The notes below the pieces were generated by a model that had not been told where the DNA came from, ran no database searches, and saw nothing but the letters and a program-made list of their open reading frames with translations. Of a DNA stretch of 64,000 nt, positions 38,835 through 49,000 are shown one piece after another (positions within the stretch are counted from its first letter, which is position 1; every line of letters starts with the position of its first letter). The DNA is from Archilochus colubris (lineage: Eukaryota > Chordata > Aves > Apodiformes > Trochilidae). The position numbers were made by a program, and so were the translations under genes. Location of the stretch: positions 132,586,792-132,650,791 of the forward strand of contig CM041084.1 of assembly GCA_023079485.1 (NCBI GenBank), in the 5' to 3' direction.

Positions 38835-40139
38835 ACATTAAAGGTCAAGGAGCCAAAGAAGACTCTATTATACTGGAAGCACTAAATTTTCAAAGCCTCA
38901 CTTCATCTGTAAGAAAGCTGTAAGACAAGATATCAATTGTTCTACATGATCCTTCCCCTAGATATTTTTCAAAAGCTGTCTTTAGACTGCCAGCTCAAAG
39001 TTTTTCTTCTGTTACTTTAACAAGCCTTAGCCAATGCTTCTCATGGACCTTTCTCCCAGAACACCTTTCAGTTATTTTTAAACTTAGTCTTTGAAATGTC
39101 TCTTTTCATTTTGGATTTTATAGCTCAATTTTTTCCTACTTCCTACCTCCATTCCAAAGAGATGATAAAATATTTACTTACAACTTTAGAATATACACAG
39201 AACCAAGGATCTTCACCTGAAACACAAACCTGTGGAGCTCAGGCCATGCATTCTCTTCAGTATAGAAGAAGACTGGCTCTCCGTCCTTGTCTTTATAGCC
39301 AACTCCTATTAGCCTGACTCTGTTCATTTTCTTTGGATGACTGTTCAGTTCTCCTTTCATTTCTGAAAAGTCTTGATCTGCTTCAGTAGGGTGTTTTGTA
39401 AGGTAAAGTCAGAAGGCCTTATGAAATCTTTGACCTACCCAACGGATCCAGACAAATTCAAGACCATAGTATGGGTCAGATTTTCCAAGCCATTGAGATT
39501 ACTTTGTGCTATTCATGCTGTATACAGTAAATTTACAGAGCACTATTGTGCGTATATAAAAATGTATATATAATTCAGATTAAAATTCAGAAAGATGCTG
39601 CAGTTTTAGTTCTGTGAAGTTGTGAGCAAGATACTTCATTAAATAAACCAGTGGCCCAATTGAGCCTGAGAGCTCCTGTATTGCGTTTAATTGATTAAAG
39701 AAATATAACAGAAAAATAACCCTCTCTTCACTTTTGTAGATCTTGGAAATGTATATTCTCTATTCCTAGTTTTATAGCTGGAAAACAGTTAATGGTCAGG
39801 ATATCATTAAACTTATGCTCTATAGTATAGCAGGATGAAGAGGTTTTAGGGATAAAAAAAATAAAAGCTCCTTGTTAGCACTAGAAAAAAGTTGTGATTC
39901 TTTTTTTTACTGTTATCCAGAAGTCATTAGCCTAGCCATTTTACAAATATTTGTACTTTTTTCCCTCACTTCCCATTTTCTGTGCTCCCAGTAATGATTG
40001 TGGTAAAAAGTCACACCTCAGGGTGTAAATTAATCACCTGAGACAGAATCAATAAAAAACTTGTACTACTGCCTACTTTGACAAATTTCTTTCTAGATAC
40101 ACTTCAGCCAATTTTGGATGGTTATAACAAAAGTTTTCA

Positions 40140-40540
40140 CTTAAGACTTGCAGCCTCTTTTTGCCCTAGACCTTGCCAGGGCCCTGAGTGAATATCTGGA
40201 GGGCAAAAGTGTGGGGCCACTGAGCCCAGGGCCAGGTCCCTGGCTGATGAAGCTCCTCGGCTCTATCTCTGTTTCAGACACCCCACCTGGGCTTTCTGGC
40301 TTGGCCTTGGAGCTACCCTGTTCCTGAAGGCTACCTGGACTGTGACTGACCCTGGTCACAGCCTCCAGGCCTGATCTCATCCTGATGTGCCACTCAGCAT
40401 CACAGCTCCTTCTTGCTGAGGTCAGGGCTCCTGTCAGCCATGGTACCTCTGTGACATTGCTTCCCTGGAGGAGCAGCCAGCCCTCACGGCACCCTGATGG
40501 TGCTGGCCTTCTCCTCTGATCTTAAGAGGGTGCCAGTGCT
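40140..40540. other. GC-rich block of unknown origin
   Basis: About 400 bp visibly richer in G and C than its flanks, with CCTGG/CCAGG-type words. A minus open frame of 79 residues (40141-40380) is rich in Ser, Pro, Gly and Arg with no recognised motif. It may be a remnant of the GC-rich 5' region of a retroelement or a retrocopy; I cannot tell which. Confidence 0.4.
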
Positions 40541-40855
40541 ATAGGAAGTGTCTATGTAAGGTTATGGAAGACCAAAGCAACATAAAAATGGAAAGATTTC
40601 TTAAGCAAATGAAGTGTCTGAGGGAGCTGCGGAGGAGAAAAAACTCTTTTCTAATAGGCTGATTTGAGTTTACTCTGCATAAACATATTTGGTTCAGAAA
40701 ATATTGTGAAGTACAATGAATACACAGCATGGACCAGTGTTACATAAGGTGATAAAACAATAGAAACTACAAGGTTAATTATTAATGCACATGTCAACGA
40801 TTCCTGAAGTCAGGATAAGTTCAGCGAGTGATATATCTCTAACTAGATCAGCATT
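40541..40855. other. unassigned AT-rich sequence
   Basis: Nothing recognisable between the GC-rich block and the fold-back element. Confidence 0.5.
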
Positions 40856-40861
40856 GTTCCT
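40856..40861. repeat. target-site duplication, left copy, of fold-back element
   Basis: GTTCCT, repeated exactly at 41322-41327. Confidence 0.85.
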
Positions 40862-40986
40862 TGTAGTGAAACGAGGCAACCAGGTGCCACTAATTCCCAG
40901 GGAGTGGCATGAGCTTGTGTTAAGCCCACCTGTGCCTGATTAAGGTGGGCCCCCCACTGTGCATGAGCAGGATTAGGGGGCCAATA
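40862..40986 (+). repeat. left inverted arm of fold-back element
   Basis: Pairs with 41198-41321. It ends in CCAATA, just before the ATAAAAGG motif that spans the arm/loop boundary. Confidence 0.95.
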
Positions 40987-41197
40987 AAAGGTAAGTCTTG
41001 AAGCACAAGCTCAGCTCAGTCCTGAGCACACCTGCAGAGAGGTCAGTTGCATCTCTCAGCACCGCACTACTTTCATTGTGCCACTAGTGCTCATTGCCCT
41101 TAGGGTGAGGCTTGAGTGGTGCAGCCAGCTAGCACGCTGTTATACAGACCACCCGAGCAATACTCTGCTCTGAGGAGTCTCGAACCCGTGGCCTCAG

Positions 41198-41321
41198 TAT
41201 TGCCCCCTAATCCTGCTCATGCACAGTGGGGGGCCCACCCTAATCAGGCACAGGTGGGCTTAACACAAGCTCATGCCACTCCCTGGGAATTAGTGGCACC
41301 TGGTTGCCTCGTTTAACTACA
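41198..41321 (-). repeat. right inverted arm of fold-back element
   Basis: Reverse complement of 40862-40986. Confidence 0.95.
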
Positions 41322-41327
41322 GTTCCT
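41322..41327. repeat. target-site duplication, right copy, of fold-back element
   Basis: GTTCCT, matching 40856-40861. Confidence 0.85.
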
Positions 41328-41739
41328 TTTTTTCCTGGAAAGGTACAATAAAAGGTAGTGAACTGAGGCCTGTTTTCATGTTTGAAATGTCATTTGTTCA
41401 GTCAGTAGTATTCAAATGATAAGTCACATAGTTTGCAATACCTCTATGATCTGTTAAAGTATTGCGGTTCCCATCCTGAAGGTGAAGCAGTGAAACAGAA
41501 ATCCACTGCTACAACAGTGGATTAGACTACACAGACCCTGAGGTTTATGGGAAACGGAAAAAAAAAAGAAAAAAAGGAAAATCTAGCCTAGTCCATCTCT
41601 CTACAATGATTAAAATTCATGGTGTGTTGCTCAGGACCTGAATTCCAGGTTGCCACTAGATCTGCTTACATGTAGTCAGGTAATGAAATCTGTGTAGGGT
41701 TTCCTGGCCTGAGGATGTATCCCACTTTTCCCTGAAGAG
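41328..41739. other. unassigned sequence with short repeated motifs
   Basis: Contains hairpin motif A (41500-41523), an A-rich run near 41560-41580, and a 17-mer (41676-41692) that recurs at 42436-42452. Confidence 0.5.
41500..41523. repeat. short hairpin motif, copy A
   Basis: AATCCACTG (41500-41508) and CAGTGGATT (41515-41523) form a perfect 9-bp stem with a 6-nt loop. The left side lies in a 15-mer shared with 42480-42494. Confidence 0.75.
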
Positions 41740-42090
41740 TCAGCATATGTTGGGGTCTGAGGGCAGTGGGAGCTGCAGAGAGTGGCAGGGCAGGTCCTGG
41801 CAGCCAGGGTCAGTTCCAACCCCAGCCAGGAGCAGGCAGCCAGGGTCACCAGGGCAGCCTCAGCCCCAGGTGTTGGGCACCTCCGCAGAGGCAGGGATGG
41901 GGCTGGGACATGGAGCTGGCCCTGCAGGGCCCATGGCCTGGCCAGGCAGGGCTGAGGGGAGCTGGAGATCAGCCTGGCTGTGCCATCAGTGATGTAGATA
42001 CTGATAGATCAGGGGGGCTGACATGGAGCCCTGGACAAGGTGAGAGACACCCAGGGAGGCTTTACATGGACAATAAGGCACCCTGGTGCC
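41740..42090. other. second GC-rich block of unknown origin
   Basis: About 350 bp rich in CAGGG, CCAGG and CTGG words, with overlapping plus open frames (41747-41992, 41766-42095) that are Gly/Pro/Gln/Trp rich because of base composition. I recognise no family. It resembles 40140-40540 in composition, not in alignable sequence. Confidence 0.4.
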
Positions 42091-42640
42091 TTTAGGGCTC
42101 AGACACAATGATAAATTAATATAGGTGAATCTGCCAAATACATTTCAGATTCCCCTGAGTATTATGGCATTGACTTAAAGGAATTAAATGGTTTTAAACT
42201 GAAATGCAATACATCTTTTTTATCTAAAACCACTGGCCTGAATTTTTCTGTGTTGGCACAATAGAGTTTTTTCATGGAGTATTTTGAAGAGCTTTTCTTT
42301 AACACAGAGGTGTTTTTTTCCTATTTAGAATATTTCCATTTACATTTCTAGAAGGCATTCTGAAAAGACCACAATTTAAATATTAACAATTTGAAACATC
42401 TTTTTTCTGAAACAATTCCTACACTTTGTTTAACTTCAGGTAATGAAATCTGGAGAGTAGTTAATAATACTTTCAGAGCACAGAAATCCACTGCAATGGC
42501 AAAGCAGTGGATGGCTCATCTCATTCTGACACTATACATTACACTCTAGCTTCTCATCAAGTTTACAGCTATGTAAGTGACCAGATAGGGGAACTCTTGT
42601 AATTCCTCTCATCCGACCCACTTAGCACTCCAATAGAAAT
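42091..42640. other. AT-rich sequence with motif copy B
   Basis: Contains the second 17-mer (42436-42452) and hairpin motif B (42486-42512). No gene seen. Confidence 0.5.
42486..42512. repeat. short hairpin motif, copy B
   Basis: ATCCACTGC (42486-42494) and GCAGTGGAT (42504-42512) form a perfect 9-bp stem with a 9-nt loop. The stem core is the same as in copy A but the loop differs. Confidence 0.75.
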
Positions 42641-42840
42641 GGGCTGCAGGGAGCAGCTTCAGGGAGCTGGGCCAAACACTTTTACAAACCCCCGATTAGC
42701 ATCCTCATTAGCATTCCCAAAGGGAGTGCTGGAGAGGAGGAATATGGTGATAAGCATCTGCATATGACCTAGGTCTTGCATATCATGATAACGATAACCT
42801 TGAGGATGAAAAATGGTGGACAGGCAGAAGGGGCTGAAGT

Positions 42841-42858
42841 CCTCTATCTCTCTCTCTA
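42841..42858. repeat. CT-rich microsatellite
   Basis: CTCTATCTCTCTCTCTA-type run. Confidence 0.7.
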
Positions 42859-42907
42859 TTTTCTTATCCTCATTCTCACACACATCCCCTTCTAATTTTT
42901 GTTTCCC

Positions 42908-42947
42908 TTTTATATATACATACATACATATATATATATATAGACAT
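42908..42947. repeat. (TACA)n(TA)n microsatellite
   Basis: TA units, then CATA units, then about eight more TA units. Confidence 0.85.
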
Positions 42948-43047
42948 ACCTGTTGGTGACTTACTTTCCCTAAAAATTGCTGCAAATAACCTTTAATGGT
43001 TAGAACAATAAAATTGCTATTTTGTTTGTAAAGAAACAGACCTTGTG

Positions 43048-46000
43048 TGAAGTTTTCACCTCAGTTTGATCAAGGGACATTCAGGCAGTCTGAGGGAGCT
43101 GCCATTTGGTTACCCTCAAAGGGAAACCCAGACCTGGGAGGAGGATTGGATCTGGCTGCACCAAAGCTCATCTCTGAGGAGGAGACTAGAAAGCAAGAGG
43201 GTCCAGTCCAAATCTCCTTTTGTTGTCATCTGGGTTGGGTCACAGGTTGTGACAAGGTATTTCTAGAACTTTTATATATGAGACAAATTGATATATTCAG
43301 ATCATGTCTTTGGTCATACAGGTGCTCTCTGGAATTCAGCCACACCACCAAGAAATACAGCTGGATGTCTCACACAACCAAATGGAAATAGGATGTAAAG
43401 GAAGTCTAATGAATGAAAATAGTGAATCCACCTGCATGCATCCAGTGGGGGACTGAAACTGGACTTCTAGCAGCGTGTCTCATCTTTTTGCCTCTTCCCT
43501 TAGACCAGAGAACCATACACAGATTGCACTATGTGACTGCATGACAGTACGTTGCTCCATTGTGGCAAACTGGAATTCAGGTCCTTCCAAGCAAAGCACC
43601 AGGAATTCTAATCACTGTAGAGAGATGGATTCCTTCAGAGGGAGATTGAGACAAGCCAAGCTAGGATGCCCTCTCATAAATGTGAACATGAAAAGCACTA
43701 AACTTTCACATTCAAAAGATATTGGTTTGTTTGGGGTTGTTTGGGTTTGTTGTTTTTTTCTCAAGCCTTATATAATATCTTTTATCTTTTCCTAGGGCTA
43801 TTTTTAAATATCATCTACTTGAAGGCAATGTGTTCAGTGACTGGGTGGGAAATGTGTTTCATTTAAGTCAAGAGCAATCTGTACTGCTTATTAATAAGCA
43901 AATGCTGTTGGCCTTCACAGGGAGTCTCATCCACCTTGTCTTAGCTAGAAAGTTGGTAGAGAAAATGGTGCTGGGAGGAGAGGAAGGGTGGTGGACAGTG
44001 TTCCATGAAACACTGAACAACAGCAGCAACAATAAATCATGAATAATTTGTACTTAAAAATTCTATCAGTGTGGAAAACTGGCTCTGCAAAGAGAATCTC
44101 AAACTGTTTGCCGATTGCATATGCTGGAAATTCAAATGAACTTTGTCCCCACTGCCAGTTTCATAAAAGAATGAAGTCTCCAGCAAGGCACAGATGGTAT
44201 TTCTGAATGAACACATGATTATGCCAAGAGAATATTATCATTGGAAACACATTTTATTGATATATGATTAAAGCTGTTGGAAGGACAGCTATGGAAAAGA
44301 GGACCTAGTTCTTTATAGAACACCTGAATACAATAAGGAATTTAACAGTGGCTAAAGACTATTTCGTGTATTCTTCAGTCCTACTTACTGGGAATTAACT
44401 GGAAAACTATCCAGAAATGCTGAGGAATAAAATGGTACTATAATCATTGAGAACCATGGGAAGATGTGTCAACAACAATGATTAATAAACTGTATTTACC
44501 TAAACTGAAAAGAGATTATGCACTAGCCATTTCCAAACAGCACCAGTGTGGAGAACATAAAAGAGGGACAAATTCCACATTGATTCTGAGTAAAATTCAT
44601 TCCAGTATGCCAAAAGAAACCATCATACACATTGATGTTTACAGACTCACAAGTCCAAACATATGCCCCTTGTTGTGCTATAAATTAATGACTTTATGGT
44701 GTGACAAGAGATCAGAAAAAGTGTGCATGATCTTTTTTATAACTGGGTTTGAAAATGGTAGCTTCATACTTGGTCTGACTATTTATAAGTGAAGACTGGA
44801 AAAAGCAGGTTTGGATTCCACACCAGTTTTAAATCCAAAGTAGCTCCCCTGAGGTCAAGTGTTTCTGGTGACTCCAAGTTTTACATAAGGGATAAAATGT
44901 ATCACCTCATTAAACTTTTCTCAGGGGTGAAAAATCTTCTGCAGTGTATCTTGTAGGGCCACATCATGGGTGTCAGACTCAGCTTTTTCCATACATTTTC
45001 TTGAGCACAGAGGATGAGTCTTGGACACAGATGACTCGGGTGAAATAGTACAAACTTTGAAGCACGAAGGAAGCTATGTTTATTGCCTATATTGCAGCAA
45101 AAAAAACGTATGTAACTCAGACTGCATTTATCCTGATGCCAATAATGAAAATGTACAAGGAATGTCTTCAACTATTTTTAAAAACTTCTTGTATTAATTT
45201 AAAAAATTATTTATGAAAATAGGAGTAAAAAGGAGGAAAAAAGTTCTAAGTTTTTTATCACTCATGAGACAAATGCAAATTTTAGTAAGGGAGCAATTAG
45301 AAGACATAACAGGAGTCCTTCCCTCACACATGCTCTTCTCTTGTTGTAATTGGGTTTTTTTGTGTGTTACTAAATGGGATCCATGAATCAGGTTCCAACT
45401 CCATTTTTGCCTTTGTGGAAGCTGATTTCAATGCCAACGAAGACATTAGAGCAAAGCAGTGAGACATCATCCACAAACCCATTTTGTACGTGTTAGATGA
45501 ATACATTAGCTTCTCAGCAGATGGCTGTGAATTCTTCCAGACAGAGCATGTCTCAGGCTTTCAAAAACCATTTATCAAAAGTAAGGCTGAATTGTCTTCA
45601 GTCCTGCAGCAGTCACTCCAGGGGAGCAAGTGCTAAGTGGTTTAAAGATGAGGCAATAGTATTGCAGGCCATTGTCAGCTCCAAATACAGTGCCCATTGG
45701 TCTATGCATCACATTAACTGGTAATTCATGGGCACCTATTAGTTGGTGCTTTGTGGTGCCAGAGATATATCTTACCTGTTCCTTTAGAAAATAGTCAGTG
45801 AGGGAAAAGAGGGCGTGTAGATTACATTTTGAATATCCAGAATTATTCCATACCTCCACTTTTTATGTTTTTTATGTGATTCTGCTGTTTTGAAATGGGG
45901 AGTGTACACTGGAAGTTAAGAAAAAGGACATCTGCATTATGTAAACAAGAAAATATTTCCTAGCTTTCTAAATAGAGCATTTAATTGAAGGCTAAAGAAA

Positions 46001-49000
46001 CCTATTTGGTAAAAGGTTATTAGACTTCAGCTACAGAGATTCTGTACAATATTGGTGAAGTAATAGGGTTGCCATTTGTGGTTTTAGAACAGCTTCCACT
46101 GAACAGTGTCAATGCAACATGCACACACAAAGTCATGAGACTTCCTAGCAGTTTAATGATGGTGACAAATTTACTTAGTGGGCTGCATTTCTCTGTCATG
46201 CAGGGAGAAGGCACACAGAAAGTGGGGAGATTAGTGCCAAAACTCAGGGAACAAACAGTAATATTCTTACTGTGAATGTTCATGGAGTCAGAGAAGGACT
46301 TTCTTAGTGGCTGATAGAAGGCCATACTTTAATTTTTATAGATCCCACAGAAGACACAGTGTGTAAGGAAAGAATAGTGAGCCATTAGAAAAACTGAAGC
46401 CTGTAAATATCTGTAGCACACTGGTCATGCTTGTTGGCTGCCATTTAGGGAACGGGAAACAGCTGCTCTACTGCAAAGTGAAATGTCTGAATCTTTTAAT
46501 CAATACACACAAGAGGCTATGCAAACTCTGGAACAGGCAAAAAAGGCAATTTCCCTCACTAATCCCAAGAAATCCCAACTACAGTACTCTGTTACAGACA
46601 CATTTTATATGTATTTGATGAGTAGAGCAGACATCATGCAGTAATGTACTAGAACTGCAAGTAATGCAAATAAAAGTCATAGTTTATTTTTATTGTGTGT
46701 AAATGTGTAACTAGACTTTGCCAGGTGTGAATAAATTGGCAAAGATTAGACAAAATTAATCTGAGAATGACATTACCAGATAAGGGTGTACTCAGAAAAC
46801 TACTGTGTACTGGATGGAAATGTCAGGACAGATGGCATTCAGAGATGATGGACTGCCCAGTCCTTCATGGTTTCTTTTTTTAACAATACTCCAATACAAC
46901 TTCATGGTATCAGCAGATTTTTATGACAATAGTAGAATTAGCACTGATTTATTTGCAAATAAATAAATGGAAAATCAGATTTTTTGCAGTTTCATATGAT
47001 GGCAGAAAATTATTTTGTAGGCATATCTTACTATTTGTATATATCATTTTGCATAGCAAATTAAGATACAGTTTCTCAATTTAGAAACAAAAAAACCAAA
47101 CTTTTTTGACAGAAAACACTCACCAAGAGTTGCCTGTAATGGTTCAAAAAACCTAAAGCATGCATCAAGATTTCTATAGCTTCCATTTATAGTAATATGA
47201 TCAGATGTTCAAATAACCACCCAAGGAAGCAAATATCATAAGTAATTGAAAAATACTGCTAATGCCAAATGCTACTACCCTCATGAAATGACAGAAATAA
47301 GATTTAAGCTGGGTAGAAGGACAGTGTTCACAGAGTTCTACAAGTAGAGTTAGTTTATGCAGGAAAACATTTAATGAGTACATGTTTACCTATTTTACTA
47401 AGTAAAGGTACAGAATCTAAAGCCAGATATTTTCTATTTAAGAGCAAAGAATATCCTACTCATTAATTTTCTGACCATTCCTTTCTCTTCAATGGTCTGG
47501 AGGAGTCAGAAAATGAAATTTCTTTGTTTTGATAAATTATAAGCACAAAAGTCTGATCCTTCATGCAGAGGAGTGAAAGCAAACACAACCACACAATAGC
47601 AAACAAGAACAAAACTTTGTTTCTTCACTCAGTGGGCAGGAATAACACTTCATATCCTCTAATAAACTTCTTTATTGCAATGAATGAAGAAGATAAAGTT
47701 TTCTGCTTTTCTTACCATGTACTTTCTGCTCTCAGAGAGTTAAATGTCTGTGAAAATCTACTTCAACCCTCAGAGTAATACTTTAGATCTTTCCTTTCCC
47801 CTCCCCTGCTCCAAAAAAACGGATCTGAAGGGAAAAGAAAGTTGGAAAGCCATACGATCAAACCAAGCTGTAGTTGCTCCCAGATCTCACTAAGCTCATG
47901 TGGTACAGAGAGATTGAACTGCTCAAGCTTGGTTGCTTGATCAGCAACCAAGAAGCCTTGTAAGATCAAGGTCTGCTCTAGTTGGGAAAGTGCATAAATC
48001 TAATTGATTTGTGTATGTTTGGCTGGAGCTGGAGTTGACTAGGGTAACACCTAGGGTAAGTAAAATAGAAATGAACATATTATTTCCTTAGGAAATTAAC
48101 ACATAAATTCAAATTATATAGGACCCAATCTAATTATTACCTTTTGTTTTCCTTTCCTGATTTCCTATTTGTCTTCTTTCAGCCACACATCAAGAAAATG
48201 AGTATTGATTTTGGAAATGCTGGTCTATAAAAAAAAAAAAACCAATATTAAAAAATAATACCTGGTCTAAATTAAAATTCTACTTTCTACTTTCTTTTGG
48301 AGGAACAAAGTAGTCTAGTAAAATGTTGACTTAAAGCAGAACACCATCAGAATTCAAATGCAGAGAATACAATTTATGCATTTGGAGAGTATGAAGCTGT
48401 GACTGGCATTAGAAAAAGAGTGTTATTATCTTTTCTGTAAAGTGAGGAAAACAGTTCATGTACATTGCTGCAATAGTGTTTTCTCAGTTTATCTAGTGAC
48501 CTAAATATTAATTTGGGATTAGTGATTACTAGACAGCGGACTGGAGAGCTGGGTTCATTACTTCCCATGTACATTTCCTGAACATTATCAACAAACCACC
48601 TAATGTATCTTAAGCACCGGATTCATTTCTGTGAGAGGAATAAGTTAGCAAAGCTCTCAGATAATGCAGTGACTGTGGATTGGTTTTATTTCATTGATTC
48701 GTTTTTGTGCTTGAGGATAATGTCTTGGGTTTTCTTTTAACCATGAACAACATACTATTTGCACTGCATTGTTGAAAATATATCAAATGCTGCAAGTTAT
48801 ATAAAACTGATGTACGTATATGAAGTTGTAAATTCTGCAGTCCAGACTTTTTGAAAAAGAGAATTTTCACTCTACACTTAGCTATACACAAATCTGTGAA
48901 ACATAGGTAAGATATCTGACCAGGATATCTTTGTGCAATTTTTTCTTAAGAGGTTAATAATCGGCTGAAGATTCTAAAATAGTTATGATTAACAAAAATG

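Larger units (their letters stand above)
30179..40139. other. long single-copy AT-rich stretch
   Basis: No recognised gene. It holds two open frames that adjoin splice-acceptor-like sequence (31386-31636 plus, 32474-32673 minus), the 28-bp duplications near 37.2 kb, and low-complexity runs at 34151-34170, 37697-37770 and 38807-38834. Confidence 0.5.
40862..41321. mobile_element. 460-bp fold-back element with 124-bp inverted arms
   Basis: The left arm 40862-40986 and right arm 41198-41321 are reverse complements. By direct comparison they differ at two positions plus one single-base indel. The ends are TGTAGT...ACTACA, and the element sits in an exact 6-bp duplication, GTTCCT. The loop (40987-41197) is unique sequence with a short GCTCAG/CTGAGC stem at 41009-41027. 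TG...CA ends with a 6-bp duplication are the mark of retroviral-type integration, most like class II (ERVK-like) LTRs. An ATAAAAGG TATA-like motif at the left arm/loop junction also fits an LTR. However, 124-bp near-perfect arms are not normal for an LTR and look like a TIR transposon or a palindromised LTR. No protein is encoded; the open frame 41116-41316 lies inside it. Confidence 0.85.
42640..43047 (+). mobile_element. possible LTR, 3' part (R-U5-like)
   Basis: AATAAA at 43007-43012 is followed after about 30 bp by sequence ending GTGTGAAGTTTTCA, which resembles the end of a retroviral LTR (polyadenylation signal, short U5, CA end). A CT run and a TA-rich stretch lie upstream. I could not find a convincing TG start or a matching duplication, so the left boundary is a guess. 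Moderately GC-rich sequence with an open frame of 114 residues follows (43047-43391), with no recognised retroviral domain. Confidence 0.25.

Noticed and set aside
41178..41200. tRNA B-box-like GTCTCGAACCC in the fold-back loop, considered as a SINE or tRNA gene
   Set aside because: No convincing A box at the right distance and no cloverleaf could be drawn.
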